The notes below the pieces were generated by a model. That model did no database searches and was not told the origin of the DNA. It saw nothing but the letters and a program-made list of their open reading frames with translations. From Casuarius casuarius (lineage: Eukaryota > Chordata > Aves > Casuariiformes > Casuariidae), in NCBI GenBank assembly GCA_003342895.1, contig PTFA01000055.1:2786896-2850895 (forward strand): a stretch of 64,000 bases of DNA, read 5' to 3'. The translations under genes and the position numbers were made by a program. This document shows, piece by piece, positions 27,601 to 62,442 of this stretch (positions within the stretch are counted from its first letter, which is position 1; the number at the start of each line of letters is the position of its first letter).

Positions 27601-28654
27601 AAACTTCAGATGAAAAATTCGGAGCACTATTGGAAATGTTAGTGGCCAGAAGTTGATCTAAAACATTAATAGCACACCTTTTCAATTCAGGGATTGGTTA
27701 TCTTTTTAATCCCTCTTCCCCGTTCTGTAGTCTTGTCCTACCATACACCTGCAGGCCAGCTGGATGAGCTTAGCACTCTCATGACCTGCTGAGGGTTGGG
27801 CTGCATAAAGCTGGGCACCCATGTTCTTAATTCTTGCTTAGTGTTCCCAAGGTGAGCTCTGTGCATCTGCAGCGTTGACTGTCACTGTATCTGGCACTTG
27901 CACTGAGCAGAGTATGCAGTTTCCCCGGTAATGTTTCAGTCTTGATCTCTGTCTTTCCCTCTGATCTTGTGCGTTTTTCCTCACATCCTATTGTTAAACA
28001 CGCTGTTCCCTGGTAGAGCTGCTGTGTGACCCCTTTTGTTCATGCGTATTTACTATGGCTGTGGTTTGACCACCACTGGTCTTGCAAGTTGCTCTTGCTA
28101 ATGTGTTTCAGACAAATGTAAAAAAATTACTTTAACAACAGCTAATTATTATTTTCCTCCCTGCAATCAGATATTTGTGGATATGGAAGGCAGAGCTTCC
28201 CTCTTACTGGCGAATTGGCTCTTTCCTATTTCAGAACTTGCCAGACCTTTTTCCCGTTTTCTCGCAGCCAGTAAGAAAATTTGGTCCAGTGTGGATAATG
28301 GATAAAAGTTGTTTGTCCAGATAAGATAGCAGAGAAGCCAAGGCATTTAACTAACAGTTTCTAAATGTTAAGAATCACGGGAAAATGGATTGGAGCTGCT
28401 GTTCACCTTTTTAGACTGTTACTTACCTTTTCAAGAAAAATACTTCCAGAAAATTAGCATTAAACTTACTGAGCCTTTCAAAAGGCTTGCTTGTCTTTCA
28501 AAAGTAAAACTTTCTTGTCTTTCACAGTGGCTTGCTAAATAACATATGTATTCCATACCTCATGTTAAAATACTGAATCATTGATCTATAGAGAACCAGT
28601 TGTTAATAATCTAAGTGTTCAATTACTATTTGCGAGTCTTCAAAATTAAGATTT

Positions 28655-28671
28655 GGGGGGGCGGGGGGGGG
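28655..28671 (+). repeat. G-rich tract G7-C-G9
   Basis: Two G runs separated by a single C. A likely G-quadruplex-forming site. Confidence 0.85.
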
Positions 28672-30628
28672 AGGGCTAAGTTTTGCTGTCTGTCTTGCAC
28701 AAGATGTTGCATTAGACTGTTTCCATGCAGTGCACTAATCTTACTATATGTAGTTTTCTAGTTCATGAAGCAAATAATTCAAAGCGAATAATGCAAATAT
28801 TAATGCAGACAGTTGGGCTTATTTATTTAAAAAACAGTAGTTACCACACTGCTAGCTTTGCTGTGCAGCTTTCTTAGTGCCCTAAATACAGGGGCTCAGT
28901 ATTTTAGAATTCCAATTTAGCTCCAGTTTCCCTGGCATTTCTAGATTAATTATATAGGAACTGGCATCTGTTGGATTAAAACTGATGTATAGTAATTAAA
29001 AGAATGTAAAAGGTGCTTAACGCTACCATTGTTTTGAGGGAAAGAATTTTAAAAGTTAAAATGTATCTGGAAAAAAAATTCTTGTATCCTTTGTTTCAAG
29101 TCATGAAAAGCTGAAACACGAGCAAAATGCTTGCTCCCTGCTTAAGCAGAAGGGTGGGATGTGGAGAAATACCAGGTTCCTTACGCCAAGCTAGCATCTT
29201 CTCGGAGTTCTTGTTTGGGAGGGGGAAGAAGAACTGTTGGTTTTGGTTTAGTTTTTTTTTGCCTGCTGCTTAGTCCTGTTACTGCTCTTCAGATCAAGTA
29301 CCCCCAGCACCTGGCAGTCACTTAAGCACATGCTTAACTTGACTCATGGGTAGTTTTTGCTATATCAAAGTCAGGATGCTCTCTATCTTGCAAGGTCAAG
29401 TCCTTGGTGAAGTGCACTGTGGGATTTTTATTGTTTTTTCTTGGTGCTGAAGTGCAGTGATGTGGGGACTAGCAATCCAGCAAATGTCATCAAGGCGAAA
29501 TTTAAATTGATAGGAGTAGTTGAGGGTTTTGCTTTAGATAAAAACTGCAGGTTCAAGCCATAAAATGTGAACAAACTCAGTTTTATGAAATGACTTGCAG
29601 TATGCAGGAGGATTTTATGCATTCATGGGAAAAATAGTTTTTTCCACAGACCTAACAATATAAGAATATTAGTAAATTATCATTTTTACCCAAGCTTGGG
29701 GTAATATGAAATTTTCTTGAACCCTTTTCAGAAACTGTTTTATAAGAAAGTGCACAATACTTAAATTCAACAAAAAGAAAAATCTTAGTTTACTAGGCAA
29801 AAGCTTTCAAACTCTGTTGGTCTTTCCCACCTGCATGGCAGAAAAACACAAGAGTTCTTTGTGCAGGCAAGAGTAGATTGGTTTAACTATCACATGAGAG
29901 AGGAAGATAGTTGCTTCTGCTTTTTAGAGAACAAGTACAGATTGTGAAGCCTTTTCTGTTGTGTTACATTGTTCATGAATTCAAGTCCAAGGGCCTCTAA
30001 AAGACTTTTTTTATATCAGTTGGGAAGTTAATCATGGTTATACGAACAAATGAAATACTGTGCTATTCTTTCCCTGCTGGGATAGTGCTTTCTGTCTTGT
30101 ATACAAAGTATTCATACAACTGAAATGGTTCATGTCATGGAATTAATTTTAATATAAAAATGAGACTAACCTCGTATTTTTACTTGCACCTATATTTTGG
30201 AGGTATACTGTTCTGTACCTGCAGCTCTTATGCAGGCAAAGATCCTTTTGTCTTTGAACTGATTTTTTTTGACTAAGAGAAAAAAATAATAAAAAATTTA
30301 TAAGACTTTTATATAAGACTTTAGACAGTGCTGTTTTCCACATTTTAAGGTTTTGGGCATATTCTCAATTTGGTCTTCCTGCTGCTGAAATGCCTTTCAC
30401 TTTATAAATTTTTATGTCTTTATTTCTAGAAAGCAATAGTACAAAATTAAATTATCATTTTTGTTCCATTTTTTGAATATCATTAATATAAGTTTCAAAA
30501 GTAAACCAGCATTACCACTTAACCTCTGGAAAAAAAATGCTTATTTAAGCGGATAGGNTTTTTTTCTACTTACAATCTTCTGAAAGTATTTAATCCTTAG
30601 ACACCATTCTGAGTGTCTAAAATCAGAC

Positions 30629-30650
30629 TTGTTAACAATTTGTTAACAAT
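30629..30650. repeat. Two direct copies of TTGTTAACAAT
   Basis: An 11-base unit containing the palindrome TTGTTAACAA occurs twice back to back. It is AT-rich, and chance plus slippage explains it well. Confidence 0.6.
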
Positions 30651-31188
30651 ATATTTAGATGTTGCTTGAAAGAAAAAAAGTANTTTGTTTAGTGTCCATC
30701 TGCTTATTACATTTCGGCACTGCACAGGAAAAGTTACTTCCTGTCTCAGAATACTTTGTTTCCTTTGTCTCTACAATGAGAGAAAAAAATAACATGAATA
30801 TACTTTCTGACCAATGAAAACTTCTCATTCTTCTAATTAAAGAACTGTAATAAGTGAACCTTGTTAATACATTGCTGGTGAAGATAGGCATTTTAATATC
30901 TTTTTATTGCAGGGAATGTAATTCATATGTTAGAGGTCATGCCTGTCATGGCCTAAATTACTGTATGTCCTTATCTTTCATTCTGACTTGCGATTTTATT
31001 TATTTTTAAAATTAATTTAGCTTTGAGAGCTGGCTTAATAAAGCTTACTTCTTTTAAAAGACAGCAAACTTCTAGAAGATGGCAGGGGATCATGTGCTGC
31101 TGTTCGAGTGCGGTTTTCTTGGTGATTTAGCAGATAGCTCAACAGAATCAGGAAATCTTCCAGACTGTTCACAGTTGTTGTTCAATGT

Positions 31189-31272
31189 CTGAGAGTATTT
31201 TGGGGATTTTGTTGTTGTTGCCAGTAATCACTGAGAGTATTTTGGGGATTTTATTGTTGTTGCCAGTAATCA
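31189..31272 (+). repeat. 42-bp tandem duplication (2 copies)
   Basis: Copies at 31,189-31,230 and 31,231-31,272 differ at one base (G to A in the TTTTGTTG/TTTTATTG part). It lies about 0.7 kb upstream of exon 2. The near identity indicates a recent event, and copy number may vary within the species. Confidence 0.9.
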
Positions 31273-31936
31273 CAGGCAACTACTTTGCTGCAGGTTAAAA
31301 AAGTATGAGCCAGATGGATTACACTTTCATTTTACAGATATGAACTTGCTGTGAATTTTGCTATAGCTGACTAAAAGTGCACTCGAGTCATCAGTCGTTC
31401 AGAAAGCAGCTCTCGAGGACGCTAGCCTTACTTTCATGACTTCTAGTTTAAACATACTGTGTAATAGTTTACAAGGCTCCTCTTTTCTGAGGAGGAGTTC
31501 ATGTATGGGAAGAAACACTACATAATTGCATGCGTGTGCATCCTGTGAAGATGGAAGCTTAGCATTAATTTATATGCATTATGTAAGTTGTTCTAAAATA
31601 TGAGATTGCAAGTCTTGAATTGCCAGTAAATGCATGAATAATCACAACACTTGTGAAACATTTGGGGAATGATATATGGGGTAATTTTTATATTGATTAA
31701 ATATTTGCCAAGACCTTCCTTCTTATTGGGTGTCCAATATTCCAAGCAGTAGGCACATTTTAAAGAAATATGCCTCTAAACAGGTGAGCTCCAAACTGCA
31801 AAATAGCACATTCATCACGGTAATACTTAACAGGTTTGCCGTAGCCAGTTGGAATTAGTGTTTTAGTAATTACATTGCAAGGAGAGGGAGGGCAGAATGG
31901 CACAAGATTCAAGAATGCTGTGGTATTATGCTTTAA

Positions 31937-54964
<23,028 letters not shown>

Positions 54965-57453
54965 CTAATTATGTAAAAGGCTGATATACTGAAGAAGATG
55001 CTACTGAATATACAATACCTGTCTTGCAGTGCACTTAAGCACAGCAGCTTGTATTACTCTGCTGGCCTTAATGATACATCAAGGACTTAAGGCCAGTGGA
55101 GGACCCTACCTAAGTATGTGATTGACAAATCGAGATCTTTACCTAAGCTCTGTATGCAACATTTCACAACTTGAGCATAAAAATGTAAACTGTGCCTTTT
55201 TTAAACATCCGGCTCTAGATTTCTTTAAATCTGCAAGATTATTTAGCAGATAAGTGATTTTTATTTTATTTGGAGCACTTTTTCAGCAATATTAGCAGCT
55301 GAGGGGCTCAGGATCTATTTTAATATAGCAATCACTGTTCCATTTCACATCATGTAGATGTAAGCAGAGGGTTCTGCAATTACAGTCGGTTTTCAGCACT
55401 GGTTAAAAGAAATTTTTGTATCTGTCCCTTTTCATTATACAAAGTAAGTTTTCTGGATAACAAAGCATTGATAGATACTTTAAAAACATTTTGCCTTCAT
55501 TAAAGTAAGAGGAGGCTGTTGTGGTTCACTGTGCATTTACTGCTGGCCATGTAAATCTTTTGAAATTAAGGTTTGTATTTTCATTGTATTTTTAATGTTC
55601 AGGGAAAGGTGATCTTGTAAAATAACCTTTATAAAAAGGTGCAAACGGTGTCACTGAACATCTTGCTGACACACGAGTTTTGAAAAAGGTTTGCTTGAAA
55701 TCTGGAATAAAATAAGAGGCCATCTTCAGGTCAGTGTTTCAAGCTCTGCTAGTGCAGGTTATTTAAAAAAAAACACACAGAAGAAACTAAGATTGTTATG
55801 CATAAAACAACTTACAATCTGAATCGTGTTAAATGTTGAGCCTTCTTTTCATATAGCAGTTTCTTCTGGCAAAATATGTAGACAAATTCCATGTCAAAGC
55901 ACCCAAAACCAGCTCCCATTAAAGTTTACAGGAGGCTTTCTCCTGTACTTCAGTGGGACCAGGTGCCAACTATGAGTATATCTCATTCTTTGTGGAACAA
56001 AATTGAGGTCATGTTCTCCACTGGTAACAAATTTTACCTGCTGTTTTCCTTCTGCCATACATCATCTATTTACTGTAGCCACTAGCGATCATTTAATTTG
56101 AAAATGTTAAAAGTATTACCATAAGAAAGGTATTTATTTTAACAAGAAATAAGCTTGGACTTCAAAAGCAAGATAAAGTAAAATGTGGAGTAAAGCTTCA
56201 CCTGTAGTGCAAAACTCGTGTTTTTTAGCAGGTGTCTTTTTTAAAAAAAAGAAAAACAGTTTTTAAATGATTTTAAAGGCAGATTTTTAGATTCTGATGC
56301 ATGTAATTCTGAAGGAAAATGGCAGCTTTTCTTTTGCTTAAGAGGGGGGATCTTTTTAAATCAAGTACTGATTGTGTTTAATCCATTTAAAAAAAAATAC
56401 TGTTCATGTTTTAACTCTTCAGAAGCCAGTTGAATTGTTGGACTGAAATAGAATTGGTTATTTTCGAAGACTCAGGACAAGCTAAATAAGCTATAGTACA
56501 TTAAAAATGTACAATACAAATTGGAAGTAAAACATCTTAAAGATAAGTTTACAGGAATGATAGTGCTCATACTAATAAAAAGCAGTGTCATTAGTTGTGA
56601 ATGTGTATTTCTTTTGGAAATTTTACATTCCTTTGTTTTGGAAGATTGGCAGACTTTGAAGAGTTAAAAAGATAATACCGAAATGTGAAGTTTGGTAGCT
56701 CTAACTGTTTTGTACTTGACTTTTTTGACCACTTTAGAATTTCTCATTCTAATAAGATTGTTTCCAAGTCTTTCTTATGTGCAAGCTTTAAAGGATGCAC
56801 TCTTGCCAATTCATGTACTGGAAGATCAGTTGTCAGATTAATACTGTTTCTGGCAGAAATGTAAACTGTATAAACTGATGAACCTCAGCTAATCAGTATT
56901 ACTTTGTAGATCACCATGCCTACCACATTTCAAACTCAAACTGCCTCTAGATGTCCAAATGCATTTTGTTTGAGTTTGTTTGCGTTTCCCTCAGCTTGCT
57001 GGTAATTGTGGTGTTTTTAAAATGCAGATGTGATGTAATATTCTTATTTTCTTTGGATCAAAGCTGGACTGAAAATTGTATTGTGTAATTATTTTTTGTG
57101 TTCTTAATGTTATTTGGTACTTAAGTTGTAAATAACGTCTACTGCTGTTTATTCCAGTTTCTACTACCTCAGGTGTCCTATAGAGTTTCTTCTACCAAAG
57201 TTCACTTTCACAATGAAATTATATTTGCTATGTGACTGATTCCTAAGACTTCCAGGGCTTAAGGGCTAACTTCTATTAGCACCTTACTGTGCAAGCAAAT
57301 TTTACAGAAATCTCTGGGTTAAGAAATTTGGCTTCATTGTATCCTTTGTTATTTTAAATATATCAAGATATTTTAATTAAAAGTTTTTACCCCATTGAAC
57401 CAATTTTATATAGTATAATTTGTACCTATTTTGGTGGTTTTGTCTTTATAGTA

Positions 57454-57459
57454 AATAAA
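57454..57459 (+). terminator. MAP3K1: Proximal poly(A) signal AATAAA of MAP3K1
   Basis: A canonical hexamer is followed about 15-35 bases later by an A-rich patch and then a T- and GT-rich stretch, the usual layout of a cleavage site and downstream element. Confidence 0.65.
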
Positions 57460-57518
57460 AGTTTTTGAAAAAAAATGTTTTTTGTTTGTAATGTAAATAT
57501 TTTCAGTTTACCAATGTG

Positions 57519-57524
57519 AATAAA
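57519..57524 (+). terminator. MAP3K1: Distal poly(A) signal AATAAA of MAP3K1
   Basis: A second canonical hexamer lies 65 bases after the first. It is followed within about 25 bases by a TTGTTTTTTAC stretch. Either or both could be used. Confidence 0.6.
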
Positions 57525-57683
57525 GTATTTCTGGTACACTTCATTGTTTTTTACACATTTCATATGCAACACTTGATATAGTAGGATTTAGTGTCTAATA
57601 TGAAATGACCCATATGAATATAAGCTGATGTATTTCTTTATTAGTATACCTAAGATAGCCGAGATAAAGGGTTGCAACAAAGA

Positions 57684-57686
<3 letters not shown>

Positions 57687-57716
<30 letters not shown>
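57687..57716 (+). repeat. Poly(A) tract, 30 bases
   Basis: The longest pure homopolymer in the window, about 160 bases past the distal MAP3K1 poly(A) signal. An AATAAA follows at 57,722-57,727. I found no target-site duplication around it. Confidence 0.9.
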
Positions 57717-57722
<6 letters not shown>

Positions 57723-59570
57723 ATAAAGGTAGGAATTTCTGGTAGAATAATTCTCTATGAACCTTATTTTGCTTATGTCTTTAGATCAAACATTAAATGA
57801 CCAAGTTCTGCATTGCTACAGAAGTTTAGTTATTCATTGCCAAGTCAGGTCAGTGGATTTGGTTTACACCAGTTCTGGAGCCATTACGGTATGTCTTGGA
57901 AGTTAATGTGCTGTTTTATGTTTTTTAGTGAAGTGATTCTGTTGTTTCTGATTTAAGTAGCAATCATGACAAACCTTTCTCATATTCAGGTAATCCAAAA
58001 TGTATAGCAAAGGTAGGGCTTCTTTCAGTTGCTTGTCTTTCGCTTGAATTTTTCTACATTTTAAAGTTTAAAATTAAGCTTAAGCATTCTGCAGTCTGTT
58101 TTGTACTGAACTCCACACTTTGAAGGAACGGTCTCTTTTATATGTTCCATTACTCATGTGATTTTCTGTAAATACAGATTAATGTATCAGTTCAGCAGTA
58201 AAACTTGGCAGCAGCAATCTTTAATTAAGCTCTAATATCCAGTTTTTAAAAGCTGAAAAATATATTAACAGGAATTTAGGAAAAATATATGACAAGGGCT
58301 AAATAAAAGAGAAATCAAGTGAGATATTTTTCCTTAATTTAATCTACTGTAGAACTCTTGAATTTTACAATACTGTGATAGTTAGAATGTTGCTTGGTGG
58401 TGGTTGCTGTAATGGCTCCTTTTTAGGAACAAGGGAAGGCAGAGATCACCTGTCCCCTGCAGTTGGCAGTAAGTGTCAGAGATGCATACTTAGGGAACTA
58501 AATGGCTTAGTTTGCAAAGGAAACACTCTGTTCTTCTACAGGCAGGATGGTGAGTTGTGCTCATGTTGATATCTGTGGTGGGAATAACCACATTCAGTGT
58601 TCTGTCTGGTGGTTATAGGTTGGTTTGACAGTGTGTCATCTCTGCCGGTTCTTGTGGAGAAGAACTTTTGCTTTCAGAGCTCATGGGAATGTCATGAGGG
58701 TCGTGTATTTCCTCTTTACACATCCCAAGTGGTTAACTCGGGTACCTGGTTATTTTGCCCTTACACTCTCTCAAAAGTGAACACAGTCTTTCCCTAATTA
58801 AATTTTCCTCTCACTGTTCCTAAATGAGCTGAATCACGAATATGACAGTTGTTCTTTTAAGAGCCACGATACAGTGTTCTCTTGCATATCCTGTGGCATA
58901 AGTGCATGTCATTTTCTCATTAAAACTTTAATACATAGCTGCATAAATTTAGAATTTCAGTTGCAAGTTGAGACCTTTTTTCCATGTCATTACCAAGAAA
59001 GTCCAGAAGATGGCAGGAAAGCACTTTCACCCAGCCTAGGGCTGAGGCTCAGTCTGACATACTGTGCTGTTTCCTTTTATTCCCCTGAATTCAGTTTGTA
59101 GTACGTTGTTGTTCAATTCCCTTTCTTGGAAAAGATGTGCAAGACCAAGGATAGCAGTAAAGTGAATATGCAGTAAATCAAGAAGCAATTTATAAATACT
59201 TCCAAGGCCCACGCTAGAAGTGAGTCTTCTTGCTTGCCTTACCGCTTTGGTGGGCCTGACTCAAAATTTTGAACCCTTGGCAAAAGTTCAGATCCAGATA
59301 TAGGAAAATAAACCTCGACAGTGACTTAAGGCTTGCTTTCTCTGTTCACCCCCAAACCAATTCTCAAATACAAGCCCCTTATGATTAATTTTTAAACTGG
59401 TTTCCTAAGAAAGTCAAATGCATGCTGTCATGTTCTGTCTTGTTTTTCCAGTAACTTTAACTTTCTTGGCAGTTTCTAACTAAAATTGGAGACTAGGATC
59501 AGTATCCAAAGATACAAGTTTTATGAAAGTTGATACCTTAGTAGAGAAGGGAGACCAAATCAGTCTGTCT

Positions 59571-59597
59571 CCCCCCCCCCCCAAAAAAAAAAAAAAA
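59571..59597 (+). repeat. C12-A15 compound homopolymer
   Basis: Twelve C are followed directly by fifteen A in the intergenic region. Confidence 0.9.
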
Positions 59598-60942
59598 GAA
59601 ATTCCTGCTGTTGCAGTGTGAGTTCAAATCCTTAAGCATAAGAAGGCGGAAAAAAGAGAAAGTTACTAGGAGCACCTTAATTACAGAAAAGAGTGTGCGT
59701 TTTGTCTTGGATTTTTGGGGGTGGGGGGAGTGGAAGAGCTTTCACATTTTACTGAACCTGAACATTAAGATGGTCACACAGCTACAGAATACAAGACTTC
59801 ACTGGCTGTGCAGCTTGCAGGGTTATGTTTTTAAGGCACAGGACTTGATTTGTTTCTCTACCCCCTCATTCAGTGAGGATATCATCCTACCTATTTCATC
59901 CATAATATAAGCAATGTATCTTTATCCATCACTCCAGGAAAAATAGTATCTTCTACATTTGCATCTTTTCAGAGGAACTGAATATGTACCTTTGGCCTTT
60001 AAAATGATGCACAGTACAAGTACAGGTGTATTTATTGCTACATGGAAGTATAAATAACTAGGGAGTTGGCTAGTACCTATGCCACTGCTGTCATGTTCTT
60101 TCTATGGTAATTCTGCTCAATTTTGCGCTGTGGAGCACATGCCTGAAGTTAGTATTGTGGACGGAGGGTGCTCGGTTTTTAAATCAAATTAAAGTATGTT
60201 AATCCATTGTTGCCTACAGGAAGGGCGAACTTGGAGTTCAGCTAATCACTGAAATCAGTATTTCAGGTAAACAGTTAGTGGGTGTATGAGAGAGTATACC
60301 AAGGGCTGTTTTAAACCAATTTGAAGGTTGCTGTAGGGCTGCTTCCAATGGAATAGTGAAACACCAAGTCTCTACTTTCTGTCTAACAGTCCTGACTTTC
60401 TGTCCTGATGAAATACTGTTCTGTGCCAGGGCTTGTGCCGCAGCTAGGGGTGTGTGGACGGAGCAGCTGTCTGACTCTTTGGTGCTCCTTGCTTGCAAGT
60501 AGAAGACAATTACAACTGTCTGTGCAGGGCAGTGGCCAAGGCGGTGATAAGGTTGTTCTTGAGCTTGAGATCTCATAACAGGTCCTCGACTTGTAATGTG
60601 CAAAGAATAATTTGGGGGCATTTAGCAGAATGAAATACCTTGCTCATAAGATCACCAAGCAGGTCTTGGGCCTTAGAAAGGTAAACCTCCAAAGATATCT
60701 GAGTGTATTTAGGAAGACTGTTGCAGTCAATACCCATGACACAGTACATGTACTCTGTGTGCGATTCCTGGCTCAACGGGAAAGGCTGCAGCGTGTTTCT
60801 AGCACCCCACAGCCCCGCTGCTACGGGTCCAGCATTCCTGAGGAGAAATCGAGCGAGGGAAAAGCCCGCGGCTGGCGCAGCTCGGACGCGGCTGTCGTTT
60901 ACCGGATACGGCACTCGGTGAGCGGGCAGCGGCGCCGCCGCC

Positions 60943-60954
60943 GCCGCCATCTTG
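60943..60954 (-). promoter_or_regulatory. YY1-type element (minus-strand CAAGATGGCGGC)
   Basis: GCCGCCATCTTG on the + strand is the reverse complement of the well-known YY1 motif found close to start sites of many CpG-island promoters. Its direction could mark a start site on either strand. Confidence 0.65.
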
Positions 60955-61011
60955 CGCGGCGGGGCCCGGTGTCACGCGCCGCTGCGGCGCGTTTGGCAAC
61001 GCGTGGGCAAA

Positions 61012-61042
61012 GGCGGGGGCCGGGGCCGGGGCCGGGGCCGGG
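61012..61042 (+). repeat. GGGGCC hexanucleotide repeat (about 4-5 units)
   Basis: G5, G4, G4, G4 and G3 runs are separated by CC, giving a short GGGGCC array in the CpG island just before the gap. Four or more G runs with two-base spacers strongly predict a G-quadruplex. Confidence 0.85.
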
Positions 61043-61086
61043 ACCGAGCCGCTAGGGGAGGCTGCAGCCGCCGCCCCGGCTGCCTG

Positions 61087-61361
61087 NNNNNNNNNNNNNN
61101 NNNNNNNNNNNNNNNNNNNNNNNNNNNNNNNNNNNNNNNNNNNNNNNNNNNNNNNNNNNNNNNNNNNNNNNNNNNNNNNNNNNNNNNNNNNNNNNNNNNN
61201 NNNNNNNNNNNNNNNNNNNNNNNNNNNNNNNNNNNNNNNNNNNNNNNNNNNNNNNNNNNNNNNNNNNNNNNNNNNNNNNNNNNNNNNNNNNNNNNNNNNN
61301 NNNNNNNNNNNNNNNNNNNNNNNNNNNNNNNNNNNNNNNNNNNNNNNNNNNNNNNNNNNNN
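61087..61361. other. Assembly gap (275 N)
   Basis: A block of undetermined bases inside the CpG island. SETD9 exon 1 coding sequence (about 33 residues in human) was not found with a proper donor on either side, so it is probably hidden here. Confidence 0.95.
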
Positions 61362-61461
61362 CCCGGCCCCGCAGCGCCGCTGGGTGCGAAGCAGCTGCGC
61401 TCCCCCGGCGCGGGGCCTTTCTTTACTGAGACCCCCCGGTCGTCGAGGGCCCTGAGTTAAT

Positions 61462-62077
61462 TCCTCTTGTGGGTGTGGTGTTTTGTTTGTTTGTTTGTTT
61501 GTTTGTTTGTTTGTTTTTAAGTAATTGGAGGCGCCGCAGGAACACAGTCTGTTTAGTTTTTCACTAGGGCTTAGTTTCTTTGAAAAACTGTTTCAGTTTT
61601 CTGTCACTTCGCATAAAAATTGGATAATTTAAAACAGTGTTTAACATTAAAACCAATGCTGGAAGTAGCCAGATGGATTTTTTTTTTTTTTCCTTTACAA
61701 CAGGATGATATGTCTGGTCTCTTTTTAAAGGTAAAAGTAGTTCTTATTTGAATTTAAATGGCTAGAACATCATTATGTGTAGCTTAAATTAAAATTCCCC
61801 TAATCAGTATAAAAATTATTGCTAATTTTCACTGAAAGTATAATGAATGTTTGATAAGACAGTCACTAAGATCTCAGTGGTGTTTAACCAGCTCATCTGT
61901 TGCTGTAAATACATCAGATGGTGGTTTCCTAGGCGGAAAGGTATGAAACTATCTTCTTTACGGTTTTGATTTGCTTAAAGCAATCACACAGATAACTTTT
62001 TCTTTGCTCCTGTAAAACATCTCTCTTATATTTCTTTCAGGAAAAATGTCATCTTAAAATGTTTTTTTTCTTTACAG
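61462..62077 (+). other. SETD9: SETD9 intron 1 (3' part)
   Basis: AT-rich intron beginning with the TTTG repeat and ending at the TTTACAG acceptor of exon 2. A T run lies at about 61,679-61,691. Nothing else is seen. Confidence 0.75.
61482..61516 (+). repeat. (TTTG)n microsatellite
   Basis: About eight TTTG units followed by T5, just downstream of the CpG island in SETD9 intron 1. Confidence 0.9.
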
Positions 62078-62442
62078 GACCCTCCGATATGTTCCAGAAA
62101 ACTCCCAAGACAAAATTATCACTGATGAAGATGTCTTTGCAACACTACTGAAAGTATTTAAAGCTCTGTTCGTAAATGACTTTAGTAGACAAACACGTAT
62201 CTTGGCCTTACTTCCTGAAATTAAATGTAAATATCTGGAACTACCAACTGTTGAGCTGGAGAGATCAAAAGTAAAATCACATAACCACGAGAGTCAACAC
62301 GTGTTTAGTCCAGAGGAAGTTCTATTTAATACACTGGGGTTCAGTATTACTCGAGACCGAAGTTCACTGGTTTCTGCTGGAACTGGAGTCTTTGTTACCA
62401 AAGGTTTTGTGCCAAAAGGGACCGTTGTGTCTATGTATCCTG
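62078..62442 (+). CDS. SETD9: SETD9 exon 2
   Basis: This 365-bp exon runs from acceptor TTTACAG to donor CCTG|GTAATG. The first base completes a codon from exon 1, then 121 residues follow. The start matches human LRYVPEES and the end matches VSMYPG. An internal ATG (62,202) opens a long frame that runs past the donor, but homology shows it is neither the start nor the end of the coding part. Confidence 0.95.

Larger units (their letters stand above)
54965..57545 (+). other. MAP3K1: MAP3K1 3' untranslated region
   Basis: About 2.5 kb of AT-rich sequence without a coding frame follows the stop codon. The end is placed by two poly(A) signals at 57,454 and 57,519, the first followed by a T/GT-rich stretch. 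A further AATAAA at 55,706-55,711 could give a shorter form. Two copies of the Pumilio-type octamer TGTAAATA lie at 57,127-57,134 and 57,492-57,499. The exact cleavage point is inferred. Confidence 0.8.
57546..60779. other. Intergenic region between MAP3K1 and SETD9
   Basis: About 3.2 kb of AT-rich sequence holding a 30-base poly(A) tract (57,687-57,716) and a C12-A15 tract (59,571-59,597). Short open frames have no recognisable content. No RNA gene was recognised. The spacing is short compared with the mammalian locus, which fits a compact genome. Confidence 0.7.
60780..61460 (+). promoter_or_regulatory. SETD9: CpG island, presumed SETD9 promoter and first exon region
   Basis: Sequence on both sides of the gap is GC-rich with dense CpG, in sharp contrast to the AT-rich flanks. 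It lies about 1.1 kb upstream of SETD9 exon 2, where the promoter and first exon are expected. No TATA box is evident, typical of such promoters. A YY1-type element is included. The limits are read by eye. Confidence 0.8.

Noticed and set aside
60952..61055. Open frame with residues LRRVWQR resembling the human SETD9 N-terminus (LRGLWQR)
   Set aside because: No in-frame ATG exists between an upstream stop and this point, the following residues diverge completely, and no donor in the needed phase follows. A short Arg-rich match in GC-rich DNA is likely chance, although it should be rechecked when the gap is filled.
60612..61055. 147-codon + strand frame running into the CpG island, ending in a Gly-Pro repeat
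   Set aside because: The Gly-Pro run is just the GGGGCC array translated. The N-terminal part lies in AT-rich intergenic DNA without homology.
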